In this document: one piece after another, positions 50,685 to 59,711 of the stretch | Layout of the letters: each line of letters opens with the position of its first letter | Numbering within the stretch: position 1 is the first letter of the stretch | Assembly (NCBI RefSeq): GCF_011030405.1 | Contig: NZ_JAAJTJ010000002.1 | Span: 248,001-312,000 of the forward strand | Reading direction: 5' to 3' | DNA: 64,000 nucleotides | Source of the DNA: Parapedobacter sp. SGR-10 | GTDB taxonomy: Bacteria > Bacteroidota > Bacteroidia > Sphingobacteriales > Sphingobacteriaceae | The notes under the pieces: model-generated | What the model was told of the DNA's origin: nothing | The model's input: only the letters and a program-made list of their open reading frames with translations | Database searches by the model: none | Program-made: the position numbers and the translations under genes

Positions 50685-53600
50685 ATGCAAAAAGTAGTAC
50701 AACTACTTCGTATTAAGCGATTTTTAAAGTTACGAAAGCGATCATTCATCTTTTTGCCATTGGTTTTCAGCCTGTTTGTTTTGCAGGTCAGTGGTCAGGA
50801 CATACTGGATAAAAAGATAAACCTCAATCAGCAGGATGCATCCATCAAAGATGCGCTGCTCGATGTCCAGAAACAAAGCGGCGTTAAAATCATTTATGGG
50901 GAATCAATCAATGGATACCCCGAAGTTAAAATCACCGCCAAGACCGACAATATTACGGTAAGGGAGGCCATAGAACTGATCCTGAAAAAAACCAATCTTC
51001 AGTATGAAGTGACGGGAACCCACGTCATGATCATCGAACGGAAAACGCCTAAACCTACTACCAACCCAAACGGCGCGGCCGGTCAGGGGCAACAGGGAAG
51101 CGGAACCCTTAAAGGCCGCATCGTGGAGTTTGAGACTTCACAGCCCCTGCCCGGCGCATCTGTAAATATTGTAGGCACATCCATCGGCGGACAGTCGAAC
51201 GAAAGCGGTTACTACACGCTCACCGGCGTACCGGTTGGAAACCGGACACTGGAAGTATCCTTTATCGGCTACCAGACAGAGCGTATTTCGGTTAATGTAA
51301 ACGCAGGCCGCGAGACGACCTATGATGTACGTTTGCAGGGTGACGATAACTCGTTGGAAGAGATAGTCGTATCAACGCCACGAAGCACGTTTACCAGTGA
51401 GCGGCAGCTTATTGACGAAATTAAGCAGTCCAGAACAATTATTTCTGGAATTTCGAACGAGCACATTTCCCGTTTGGCGGATCGTAACATGGCCGATGTG
51501 GCAAAACGCATTACCGGTGTAACGGTTGTGGACGACCGATTTATCGTAGTGCGTGGAATGGCCCAACGTTATAATATTACATATTTGAACAACAATATTG
51601 CGCCGTCGACAGAGCCCTACAGCCGCGCTTTTGCTTTTGACTTGCTCCCCACACATATTGTAGATAAGGTTATCGTAAACAAATCACCAGTAGCCAACCT
51701 TCAGGGCGACTATTCGGGTGGAGCAGTTCAAGTATTTACTAAACAAACAGCAAATGCCAAAGGGCTTAATATAGGCATTCAGACAACAGCTCGGTCGAAT
51801 TCTACTTTTGGTAATGGAATGATGTACCGGCAAGGTGGGTTAGATTGGTTAGGCTTTGATGATGGCTCTCGCCGTTTGCCGCAAAACAACTTGGTCAAAA
51901 AAAGCGAGGGTGCTCAGTCGATCGAACAGGAGAACATCGGTTCATTTTCGGATAACTGGACTTACGGTCCGCGCAAAGTCACTCCCGATATACAAGCTTT
52001 TGTCAATTATTTTGATAATTGGCAACTGGGCAGTTGGCAATTGTTTAACCTTTCTTCATTGGTTTATACGAACGAGAACCGTTTTGTTAAAAGAAATGTA
52101 CAGGTGGGCAACACCTGGTCCTATCAAATCGGTCCAATGCCCGTAGCGGTAGAACAGAACAATACCCAAGGGGTTGAACAGATAAGCGGGCAGACCGCTA
52201 AAATCAGTGCCATGCAAAATTTTGCTTTACGCATTCATGACGGGCTTCGGTTAAACTGGAACAATTTTTTTCTTAATGAAGGACGCGGTTCAACCGTGTT
52301 ATACTTTGCGAATCCGAATATTCACCCGGAATTGCGAAATTCAGATGTCCGCCGAGACCAAAAAAGAACATCTTTGATTTTTGAGCAGCGATTGCTTTAC
52401 AATGGCAATTTAGGCGGCAGCTGGGAGTTTGATAAAAACAAGGAGCAAAGGCATCTTATCGAATGGAATATGGGCTACACGTATGCCAAACAGTATTCCC
52501 CCGATCTACGCATAGCCAATTACCAGCGTCAGAAAAATGAAGATAATTCAGATAATGCCTGGGAGGTCAACTTTGGAAGCGATGCCTCGCTTTACTTTGG
52601 TATGTTGAGCAGACTCTTCATCTCCAATGACGAACAGATTTATAATATTTCAGGAGATTATGCATTTCATGCCGGCAAAAATTTTGTTTTCAAATTGGGT
52701 ACGTTTCATCGGTATAGTCTGCAGAACGTGGATCGTCGCTTTTTCAAGGTTTTACCTGGGTTTATGACCGGAAATGAAGTGACCATTGGTGGATGGGGTT
52801 ACGAGGAGTTCGCAAGAAATATGGCAAAAATCAGCCCCCAACTTTTGCGTTTCGGGGAGCAGGATCTGGCCTGGCTGTGGGATAAGCGGTACTTTCCCGA
52901 AGACGGAACCGGATTGAAATTATATGATGTCTCCAGTCCGGTGGATCGCTATAAAGCGAGCGAACAGAACAACGCAGCGTACCTGTTGGGCGAATGGAAT
53001 TATGAAGAAAAGCTGATTGTTAATGCGGGGCTGCGCTTTGAATATAACCTGAAGAAGGTAGGAGGTTCCGGAAACCGGGGAACTCTTTACTTCCCCATTC
53101 CTGTCCGTTTGGAAACTCGGAATTGGCTGCCTTCGGGTGCTGTCAACTATTGGTTTACTCCCAATATCGCCGTTAAGGCAAGTTTGGGAAAATCCATTAA
53201 CCGGCCCGAATATCGGGAGATATCCCCATTTTCTGATTTCAACTTTATTGACAATGAACAAATCAGTGGTAATGTGACTCTTAAAGAAGCTAAAATAACC
53301 AATTATGATGTACGGGTTGAATATTATCCGGAGCAACACCCCAATGAGATGATCAGTGCCGGCCTGTTTTTTAAACGCCTTAAGAACCCTATTGAACGGC
53401 TACGTTTCGAAAGTACCGGATCCGTTAACGCAGCGGCCTCAATCTTCCCTTCCATTTCGTTCTTTAATCCGGATAAAGCCCGGGTTTACGGTCTTGAAAT
53501 TGATATCAAAAAATCGCTTGAGTTCATTCCGCTCAGTTTTTCAAGAAATCTGTCGGCTGTGCTCAACGGGGCATGGATACGAAGCAGCGTTTCCAATACC

Positions 53601-54155
53601 CTGATAGAACGGACAGAAGAACAGCGGAGGCAATATGGAGCGAGTTCTGGGTCGGAACTGGGTACCTTTTCCGGTCGTCCGCTGCAAGGACAGCCTCCAT
53701 ATGTCATTAATGCCGGCCTGTTTTACGAGAATCCCGGGAAGGGTACTAAGGTGGGACTAATCTATAATCGGTCAGGTGATAACATCTACGCTATTGGGAA
53801 CGGGAACAGGGACACTATACAATATCTAAAAGACCGGTTGCTGAGCGGTGAACAGCTGTCAAATACTGAGCTGGTTAAGCTGAGCAGAAGGCCGGGATTA
53901 ATGGAATTAGCCCGTCAATCCCTAGATATCACTTGGACTCAACGCATTGTGAAAAGTATGCAACTCCGTGTGACGGCTCAGAACATTACCAATACAGCTG
54001 TTCGAATTGTCGAAGACCAAAACTGGAACTACCGATATGAGCCTGAAATCGAGAAAAAAGCGAATAATAACCGATCGTATTACGAAGGAGATAATATTTT
54101 CCGCTCATTCAAACCGGGTGTAACATTCAATCTTTCCGTAACCTATTCATTTTAA
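50685..54155 (+). CDS. STN-domain TonB-dependent outer membrane receptor
   Basis: 1156 residues. Signal peptide (about 17-38, ending VSGQD); STN signalling domain (about 45-123: DASIKDALLDVQKQSGVKII, ITVREAIELILKKTNLQYEV); CarboxypepD_reg beta-sandwich (about 145-220: GRIVEFETSQPLPGASVNIV); plug (about 235-360: LADRNMADVAKRITGVTVVD, DRFIVVRGMAQRYN); then a large barrel ending FNLSVTYSF. It is FecA-like in signalling but the barrel is of the CarboxypepD_reg/TonB class. The STN domain couples it to the FecR/sigma pair. No SusD follows; three lipoproteins do, so one of them may take over a lid or ligand-binding role. Confidence 0.94.
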   Translation: MQKVVQLLRIKRFLKLRKRSFIFLPLVFSLFVLQVSGQDILDKKINLNQQDASIKDALLDVQKQSGVKIIYGESINGYPEVKITAKTDNITVREAIELILKKTNLQYEVTGTHVMIIERKTPKPTTNPNGAAGQGQQGSGTLKGRIVEFETSQPLPGASVNIVGTSIGGQSNESGYYTLTGVPVGNRTLEVSFIGYQTERISVNVNAGRETTYDVRLQGDDNSLEEIVVSTPRSTFTSERQLIDEIKQSRTIISGISNEHISRLADRNMADVAKRITGVTVVDDRFIVVRGMAQRYNITYLNNNIAPSTEPYSRAFAFDLLPTHIVDKVIVNKSPVANLQGDYSGGAVQVFTKQTANAKGLNIGIQTTARSNSTFGNGMMYRQGGLDWLGFDDGSRRLPQNNLVKKSEGAQSIEQENIGSFSDNWTYGPRKVTPDIQAFVNYFDNWQLGSWQLFNLSSLVYTNENRFVKRNVQVGNTWSYQIGPMPVAVEQNNTQGVEQISGQTAKISAMQNFALRIHDGLRLNWNNFFLNEGRGSTVLYFANPNIHPELRNSDVRRDQKRTSLIFEQRLLYNGNLGGSWEFDKNKEQRHLIEWNMGYTYAKQYSPDLRIANYQRQKNEDNSDNAWEVNFGSDASLYFGMLSRLFISNDEQIYNISGDYAFHAGKNFVFKLGTFHRYSLQNVDRRFFKVLPGFMTGNEVTIGGWGYEEFARNMAKISPQLLRFGEQDLAWLWDKRYFPEDGTGLKLYDVSSPVDRYKASEQNNAAYLLGEWNYEEKLIVNAGLRFEYNLKKVGGSGNRGTLYFPIPVRLETRNWLPSGAVNYWFTPNIAVKASLGKSINRPEYREISPFSDFNFIDNEQISGNVTLKEAKITNYDVRVEYYPEQHPNEMISAGLFFKRLKNPIERLRFESTGSVNAAASIFPSISFFNPDKARVYGLEIDIKKSLEFIPLSFSRNLSAVLNGAWIRSSVSNTLIERTEEQRRQYGASSGSELGTFSGRPLQGQPPYVINAGLFYENPGKGTKVGLIYNRSGDNIYAIGNGNRDTIQYLKDRLLSGEQLSNTELVKLSRRPGLMELARQSLDITWTQRIVKSMQLRVTAQNITNTAVRIVEDQNWNYRYEPEIEKKANNNRSYYEGDNIFRSFKPGVTFNLSVTYSF

Positions 54156-54160
54156 TCAAT

Positions 54161-54982
54161 ATGAGATTTCGTTTTATACACGTTAGTCGAATGGAGGTGG
54201 ATAAAAATTTATCCCCTATATTTTATTTACTGTTTGTATTGGGAGCTATTATCATTGGTGGCTGCTCGAAGGCCGATTTGATACCCAAACCGGAAGCAAA
54301 ATTAAGTTTTTTCAATGGCTCTTTCCGTCTGATTGAAGAGGTGAAATCAAGCTATAATAAACCGGCCTTCATTCATCTATTGGACGAGTATGGTGAGCGC
54401 ACAAAAAACAATGAGGCGCGTTTTGATCAGATTGCCTGGGATGTCTTTCCGAGTGGCAGATTGACCATTAAAGATCCTTTATGGCAGACTTTTATGCGCA
54501 TTGATCCTGGAGATTATAAGGTTCTTTTTCACGACACCGATTCCATTCCTTTGGTTTCCACAGATATCCGGTTGAATGACCAACAAAGATACATGATATA
54601 CTTGGTGGACAGTCTGCGACATTGGCGGACCTATGTAACCGATGATAACATACTACCTGAGAACGGAATTATACGACTGCGCATGGTGCATTTGTCGCCG
54701 GATGCAGGACCGATATGCATACAGATTAATAAAGAAACCGTCTGGTGTACCCAACATTACCTGGATGACAGCGGCTTTCTAACCATTGTCCCGAAGGCGG
54801 ATTCTCAACGCATGCTGATTGAAGTGCTGGCTGCAGATGATTTAAACAAACGTTATGCCCGATACACCAGTGAATTTTACTCCGGACATAATTACACAGC
54901 AGTTTTTATGGGACATTCCAATCAACATCCAGCGCATGATCAGCAAGCTGATGCACAAATATCCATCATCCGAAACAATTAA
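54161..54982 (+). CDS. DUF4397-type lipoprotein
   Basis: 273 residues as written; an internal ATG at 54191 (MEVDKNLSPIF) would give a more normal signal of 25 residues ending IGGC. The mature part has the DUF4397 feel: KLSFFNGSFRLIEE, MRIDPGDYKVLFHD, MVHLSPDAGPICIQIN, and HNYTAVFMGHSNQHPAHDQQ. DUF4397 domains are tandem beta-sandwich surface modules of unknown role. It starts 5 bases after the receptor stop, so it is co-expressed. Confidence 0.75.
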   Translation: MRFRFIHVSRMEVDKNLSPIFYLLFVLGAIIIGGCSKADLIPKPEAKLSFFNGSFRLIEEVKSSYNKPAFIHLLDEYGERTKNNEARFDQIAWDVFPSGRLTIKDPLWQTFMRIDPGDYKVLFHDTDSIPLVSTDIRLNDQQRYMIYLVDSLRHWRTYVTDDNILPENGIIRLRMVHLSPDAGPICIQINKETVWCTQHYLDDSGFLTIVPKADSQRMLIEVLAADDLNKRYARYTSEFYSGHNYTAVFMGHSNQHPAHDQQADAQISIIRNN

Positions 54983-54990
54983 AGAATATC

Positions 54991-56598
54991 ATGAAGAGAA
55001 CATTGTGTTTTTTTATCTGGTCGATCTGCTTTTTGACTTCCGCCTGTAAAAAGGTAGATGAGTATATAACCCAGTTGGATGAATCGCCGAGCATTCAGCT
55101 TGAACAGATGTCTTTATGGGATTTTCCTAAGTCAGGCGATATAACACGCGTGTATTACCCTTCCAAGGTAACACCGGGTGAATCGGTCACACTTGCCGGT
55201 CGAAATATCTCTTCTTCGGGAACCCGGATTTTTCTTGGCGATTACGAATTGTCGTTTTCACTCGTTGGCATCGATACCGTATCCGATTATACAAGTCGTT
55301 ATGAAATAGCGGTGGAGGTTATCCGGTTTTCCGTCCCCTACGATATTGATGCAGGCCTCAAGGCACTTTCTGTCCGTAAACCGTCAGGAGAGCTTTTTAA
55401 TTTCCCGGAAATAGATGTTGTTTCCATCGCCCAGGTAGGGGGGACGGACACCTTGCTGAGGGTCTCCTCTGTATTTGATGATATCATACCGGACTTTGAA
55501 ATGCGATATGCTCAGCAAACCTCCAGCCGATATATAACGGCTTCGTCGGTAACAGGCGATGGGACCATCTATATTCAGACCAAACTTGACGTTTACCGGC
55601 TCAAAGAGGGGGTGCTACGAACTGTTATTCGTTCAGGAGAACTAATTTACATAAATGGAAAAGCGTTGCAGATACGTGAAATCCTTGGTTTTCATGCCAC
55701 TAGGGATGGAGGAGAATTTTACCTGTCTGTTGATGCGGTGGACAGTAATCAGTCGGATTATGACGGATGTTGGCTTTTGTTAAAAGGTTCAACGTCATCA
55801 TTTCCCTTGAATTTTTCACCTTTAAATATCACCTATTATCGCAATAGAGGATCGGCTCAACTAGCCGCATTGCCCTCATCAAATGCTCTGAACGGAGCAG
55901 CAGAACTACAGGCTATAAGGGCAACTTATCTGTCCGAAGACCTGAGCGGGAATCTTTATTTCATCCGTCAGACAGGAACCTCCGCTTATGACGCATACCA
56001 ACCGGAAATAGCCCGACTTGATTCTTCGGGAGAGATGACCACCATATTGGCGGCCCGTAACGGATTGGAGTATTGTGATGTCTTTTTAGGCTATGCGCCG
56101 GATGGAAACAGTTGCTACTTTACCCATGAACGGCAGAACAGCTACCCGTACAGCTCAGGACTCACTTACTATGATTTGGCTTGGGAAATTCCGCTGGCCA
56201 TGGCACCTTCGCGGACTGAATTTCAGCAGGTCTCTTTTGCCAGCGACCCTTCCCTAGGATTCACTTCGCCGTTTAAGATTTTTAACCGTGTACTCCCATT
56301 ATACAGCGAAACCTACTACTACGGGAAGTTCATGGTTATGCCCTCCGGTGAATTGTTAATGGTTGATGATCGGAGTTTGCTCGCCGTGAATGCGGATAAA
56401 CGTTCTATTTATGTCTATGCAGGAAGAGAGCGGTCGATGTCTAGTCAACGGAACGAAACGGGGTCGGCACTGGACGTGAATTTTTATGATGTACAGTTGC
56501 TAGGGATCGACGATCAGCATAATCTGTATTTCGCTCGGGAGGGAGGTTATCGTCAGGGTGTTCCGCTCCCATTCAGAGTATTTAAGTTAAGTCGCTAA
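54991..56598 (+). CDS. Lipoprotein with IPT/TIG-like domain and beta-propeller-like body
   Basis: 535 residues; lipobox TSAC (Cys about 19). Residues about 45-135 look like an IPT/TIG immunoglobulin-like domain (VYYPSKVTPGESVTLAGRNI, IRFSVPYDIDAGLKALSVRK). The rest has repeated strands of the propeller or six-bladed type (TIYIQTKLDVYRLKEGVLRT, EFYLSVDAVDSNQSDYDGCW, NLYFIRQTGTSAYDAYQPEI, LYFAREGGYRQGVP). It may bind the receptor's ligand at the cell surface (inference). Starts 8 bases after the previous gene. Confidence 0.75.
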   Translation: MKRTLCFFIWSICFLTSACKKVDEYITQLDESPSIQLEQMSLWDFPKSGDITRVYYPSKVTPGESVTLAGRNISSSGTRIFLGDYELSFSLVGIDTVSDYTSRYEIAVEVIRFSVPYDIDAGLKALSVRKPSGELFNFPEIDVVSIAQVGGTDTLLRVSSVFDDIIPDFEMRYAQQTSSRYITASSVTGDGTIYIQTKLDVYRLKEGVLRTVIRSGELIYINGKALQIREILGFHATRDGGEFYLSVDAVDSNQSDYDGCWLLLKGSTSSFPLNFSPLNITYYRNRGSAQLAALPSSNALNGAAELQAIRATYLSEDLSGNLYFIRQTGTSAYDAYQPEIARLDSSGEMTTILAARNGLEYCDVFLGYAPDGNSCYFTHERQNSYPYSSGLTYYDLAWEIPLAMAPSRTEFQQVSFASDPSLGFTSPFKIFNRVLPLYSETYYYGKFMVMPSGELLMVDDRSLLAVNADKRSIYVYAGRERSMSSQRNETGSALDVNFYDVQLLGIDDQHNLYFAREGGYRQGVPLPFRVFKLSR

Positions 56599-56647
56599 TT
56601 GTCAAAAGAAGTAAAAATTGGTTTAAAAAAGAAATTATTAAAATTAA

Positions 56648-58060
56648 ATGGTTATGAAAAAAACAGTCAAATTTTGCTTGGTAGCTTTTTTATCGTTGTC
56701 TTTTTTGGTGACATCTTGTAATAAAGATAGTCCGTCTCCTCAGGAGCAGGAAATTCCTGAACGAATCAGCATTGAAAAGTTGAAAACCGACTTTTCGGGA
56801 AAGGGGATCATCTCTTCTGATTCCAGATTTTTTGTTACCGGCGTAGTGATAACAGATGCTCAGGAGAAGAACATCGAAAATAACAGGTTTATTGTACAGG
56901 ACGGGAATACAGGGCAAGGCATTGTGGTGGAGACACGATCCGCACACGGATTCAGTTTCGGCGACTCGGTCAAAATCAGCATTGCCGGAGGCGTTATCGA
57001 AGCGGCTAGCGAGGAAATATTCAAGCTTGCATCCGATCAGCGGGCTGAAAAGGTCGGAACGGGTACTATCACGGCCAGGTCGGTTACAGTGGAACAGCTT
57101 TTGTCCGGCACCCAACCTTGGCAATCTACTCTAGTTAAACTCGGTCCCGGTTCCTTTTCGGGGGGCGAAGGTTACTATTCCGGAAAACTAACCTATGATG
57201 ATGGGACTGGCAGTGTTCAGTCGAATATTATGGATGAAGCGGCTTTTCGGGGACGGGTCTATCCGTTGAGCGTTGTACAATTTACCGGGGTGGTCAGGAA
57301 AATAGCAGATGAATGGCGTGTCGATATTGTCAGGCAATCACTTGTAGAACAACCAAATGACTTACCGGGCATCACTTACATTTATACCGAGAATTTTCAG
57401 GAACTAGAAGCCGGAACATCTATTGCCGGTAACCGACCTTTTGAAGGTCTTTCGTTCATAAGTGGCAATAGTAATAGTTGGCTCATGAATTACGGGAATA
57501 TGGACTTCCGTGTGACAGGGGGAAATAGCGAACCATCTGATCAGGCTTTTCTAGAGAATAATCGGACGTACTTGTACGGCGGAGTAGTCGGAAGGAGTTT
57601 TACCACAGAGTCAGGTGGACCGCTATTTGTAAACATAGAAAAGCTTAAAGGCGCAAAGATGATTGCCATCAATTTGGCGAACAGTTTTAAGGATACTTTC
57701 GACGATTTCCCGGAAACGTTGGATCTCTTCGATCCGGAGAAACATGCACTACGAGTAGTAACGATCGGACTTACTGGAAATTGGGGAAAAATTGTCTCCC
57801 TGGGAGATACCGTACGGATTAATGATCAGGGAAAATTCCATCGGATCATGACCACTATACCGGATAAAGAAGGACTGATCGAGTGCGGATTTACGGAGTC
57901 CGAAGCGGATGCTTTCTTGTCAAATCCCTGGGTAGGTTTTCGGTTAATTACATCGTTGAGGAGTACGTTTACAACGGGAGGTATTAGACAAATGACCACA
58001 CCGGTAGTGGTAAAAAGTATAGAAATCGGTTATGAGCAGCGTCCGGATTGGGCAAACTAA
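56648..58060 (+). CDS. DUF5689 lipoprotein (receptor operon)
   Basis: 470 residues; a second ATG two codons on (MKKTVKF) is an equally good start. Signal ends LVTSC. Residues about 35-230 are DUF5689 (ISIEKLKTDFSGKGIISSDS, FFVTGVVITDAQEKNIENNR, FIVQDGNTGQGIVVETRS). The C-terminal half (IYTENFQELEAGTSIAGNRP onward) is like the choice-of-anchor/DUF5017 beta domains on surface proteins. It is the counterpart of the longer DUF5689 lipoprotein that ends the chromosomal SusCD operon at 5.5-7.5 kb. Last gene of the cargo unit; a conjugation gene begins 12 bases later. Confidence 0.82.
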   Translation: MVMKKTVKFCLVAFLSLSFLVTSCNKDSPSPQEQEIPERISIEKLKTDFSGKGIISSDSRFFVTGVVITDAQEKNIENNRFIVQDGNTGQGIVVETRSAHGFSFGDSVKISIAGGVIEAASEEIFKLASDQRAEKVGTGTITARSVTVEQLLSGTQPWQSTLVKLGPGSFSGGEGYYSGKLTYDDGTGSVQSNIMDEAAFRGRVYPLSVVQFTGVVRKIADEWRVDIVRQSLVEQPNDLPGITYIYTENFQELEAGTSIAGNRPFEGLSFISGNSNSWLMNYGNMDFRVTGGNSEPSDQAFLENNRTYLYGGVVGRSFTTESGGPLFVNIEKLKGAKMIAINLANSFKDTFDDFPETLDLFDPEKHALRVVTIGLTGNWGKIVSLGDTVRINDQGKFHRIMTTIPDKEGLIECGFTESEADAFLSNPWVGFRLITSLRSTFTTGGIRQMTTPVVVKSIEIGYEQRPDWAN

Positions 58061-58072
58061 AAAGGATCATAA

Positions 58073-58402
58073 ATGCAGCCCCTAAGCGAACGGAAACACA
58101 AAGCCCTGATATCGGCCTTGCAGCAGTTGCACAGATTGATGGAGGAAGACCTCGGCCTTTCCAAACTCCGCAACTTTGGAAAGGGAACGGATGACATTCG
58201 GCAACTGGAAGAACTGTATGACCGTTATCAGCAGCTGATGGCCGAGCTTGGGGACTGCATTGGCGCGTACCATGATCTTTACAAGGACTTAAAGATAAAC
58301 GTACTCGCACCGCAGGTGCGCCATATCCGGCACCGGATGGATCAGCGTTCGGCGGAGTACCATACCTTGAAGACGCACCTTGTAGCGGTCAGGTCGTATT
58401 GA
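58073..58402 (+). CDS. Small helical protein of the conjugative element
   Basis: 109 residues, almost all helix (KHKALISALQQLHRLMEEDL, DDIRQLEELYDRYQQLMAEL, YHDLYKDLKINVLAPQVRHI), likely coiled coil. No family name known to me. It begins 12 bases after the DUF5689 gene, showing where the cargo joins the transfer backbone. Its GC-richer codons match the tra genes rather than the cargo. Confidence 0.65.
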   Translation: MQPLSERKHKALISALQQLHRLMEEDLGLSKLRNFGKGTDDIRQLEELYDRYQQLMAELGDCIGAYHDLYKDLKINVLAPQVRHIRHRMDQRSAEYHTLKTHLVAVRSY

Positions 58403-58542
58403 TATTGTAGGGGCTACCCTTGCGGTCGCCCATGATAAAAGGAGTTTTCATTATCTCCATCATATATTTCCACCAATCTCCCGATTGCCAGAATAGGCAT
58501 CGTGGGTTGGTTTTTAAACGCAACAGGTTTATCTATTCGTAT

Positions 58543-58806
58543 ATGAACATAACATTACTTTTAACCGGGATAGCTGTGCTGGACGTGCTGATGGTCTGCT
58601 ATTCGTTCCACCTCGACCGGCAGATCGCAAAGCTAAGGAATACCGGCTTCATAGCAGTGGACAACGATCTTCCCGCAAGGATGGGCCGGTTTGAGCGTTT
58701 CGTGCACAGTCCGTTGGGCATAATGGTTCTGGTGCTGGGCTTTGTGGGTGCGCTGATTTTGGTAAAGGAGGCCGACAGACGGCAGGAAAACAGGGATATT
58801 GGGTAG
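58543..58806 (+). CDS. Small two-helix membrane protein of the conjugative element
   Basis: 87 residues from MNITLLLTGIAVLDVLMVCY. An upstream extension to 58420 is not needed and would bury the first helix. Two membrane helices (about 3-20 and 59-77: PLGIMVLVLGFVGALILV) flank a basic loop (FHLDRQIAKLRNTGFIAVDN). Function unknown; in the region that leads to the tra genes. Confidence 0.6.
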   Translation: MNITLLLTGIAVLDVLMVCYSFHLDRQIAKLRNTGFIAVDNDLPARMGRFERFVHSPLGIMVLVLGFVGALILVKEADRRQENRDIG

Positions 58807-58877
58807 GGTACCGTATTTCCGAAAACACATTCCCATATAGCACCGTCCGGCAGCCTGCCGGAAATATCATTCGGAAA

Positions 58878-59615
58878 ATGGCTTGGGGTATGGTAAATGG
58901 ATCTGCCCATAATAAAACAGCAGACGGCGCACCGGTTGTGAATATACGGTACTGCCCGAAATGCAAGACCGGAACACTGTACGAACGTGTACCACGGGCA
59001 TGGTGGGTCAAGACGTTTCTGTTTTTCCTACCGCTCAAACGGTACAAGTGCTACAAGTGCGGGCGCAAGCCCTACCTGTGGGAATGGAAGGGCAAACAGC
59101 CCAGTGAGGATAAAAGGAGCGCCAAGATCATCCCGTTGCTGCTTTGCTTTCAGCTGGTCATGGGAACGGCAAATGCGCAGCAGGGATACCCAAAGGTAAC
59201 AGGCTATGCCAGCTTCACGCATCCCATAGTCACATTCGACAGGGATGGTGCAAAGATGAATTTTTCGGACAGCTACACGGTCATATTTCCGGTCGGGCTG
59301 AATTTGATGAAAAGCGAACGGTTCGGGTTTAGTTTTGAGCTGTCTCCGGCAATCCGGTCGGACAACAGCGGTGCAAAGGTTAGTTCGGTACTATTCCATC
59401 CCGGTGCAGTGTTCCGCTTTGATAAGGGTTTCGGTATGGCCGGACGGCTGGCATTCGACACCAGCGGACGTTTCGGTTTTACGACCGTATTCAACAAGGT
59501 GCTTATAAAAAGGGAGACGCACAATTATTGGGTAGCGGTTCCCTTTCCGGTACGGTTCGGCAATAGCCAACCGGCTTCCATCGGAGCAGGGTTGCAGTTT
59601 GGCGTGGGCTTCTAA
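58878..59615 (+). CDS. Zinc-ribbon protein fused to a signal sequence and beta-barrel-like domain
   Basis: 245 residues. The first 70 hold two Cys pairs (YCPKCKTGTL ... RYKCYKCGRKPYLW), a zinc-ribbon, with a short hydrophobic stretch (VKTFLFFLPL). Residues about 83-102 look like a signal peptide (IIPLLLCFQLVMGTANAQQG), and the rest is a beta pattern of an outer-membrane or secreted protein (YPKVTGYASFTHPIVTFDRD, SYTVIFPVGLNLMKSERFGF, ending GLQFGVGF). No start codon lies before the inner signal, so this seems one protein; a signal in mid-protein is odd. Confidence 0.55.
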   Translation: MAWGMVNGSAHNKTADGAPVVNIRYCPKCKTGTLYERVPRAWWVKTFLFFLPLKRYKCYKCGRKPYLWEWKGKQPSEDKRSAKIIPLLLCFQLVMGTANAQQGYPKVTGYASFTHPIVTFDRDGAKMNFSDSYTVIFPVGLNLMKSERFGFSFELSPAIRSDNSGAKVSSVLFHPGAVFRFDKGFGMAGRLAFDTSGRFGFTTVFNKVLIKRETHNYWVAVPFPVRFGNSQPASIGAGLQFGVGF

Positions 59616-59711
59616 GGCAGCGGGTAAGATAGTTTACTTAGTGGTATGATATAATCATATTGCCTATGATATAAAGCTACTTAACAATTATATTTCTACA
59701 GACAAAAGCTG

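Noticed and set aside
50685..54155. Ferric-citrate or siderophore receptor label
   Set aside because: The FecIR pairing and STN domain show the signalling type only; no iron-related gene is nearby and many such Bacteroidota receptors take up other ligands.
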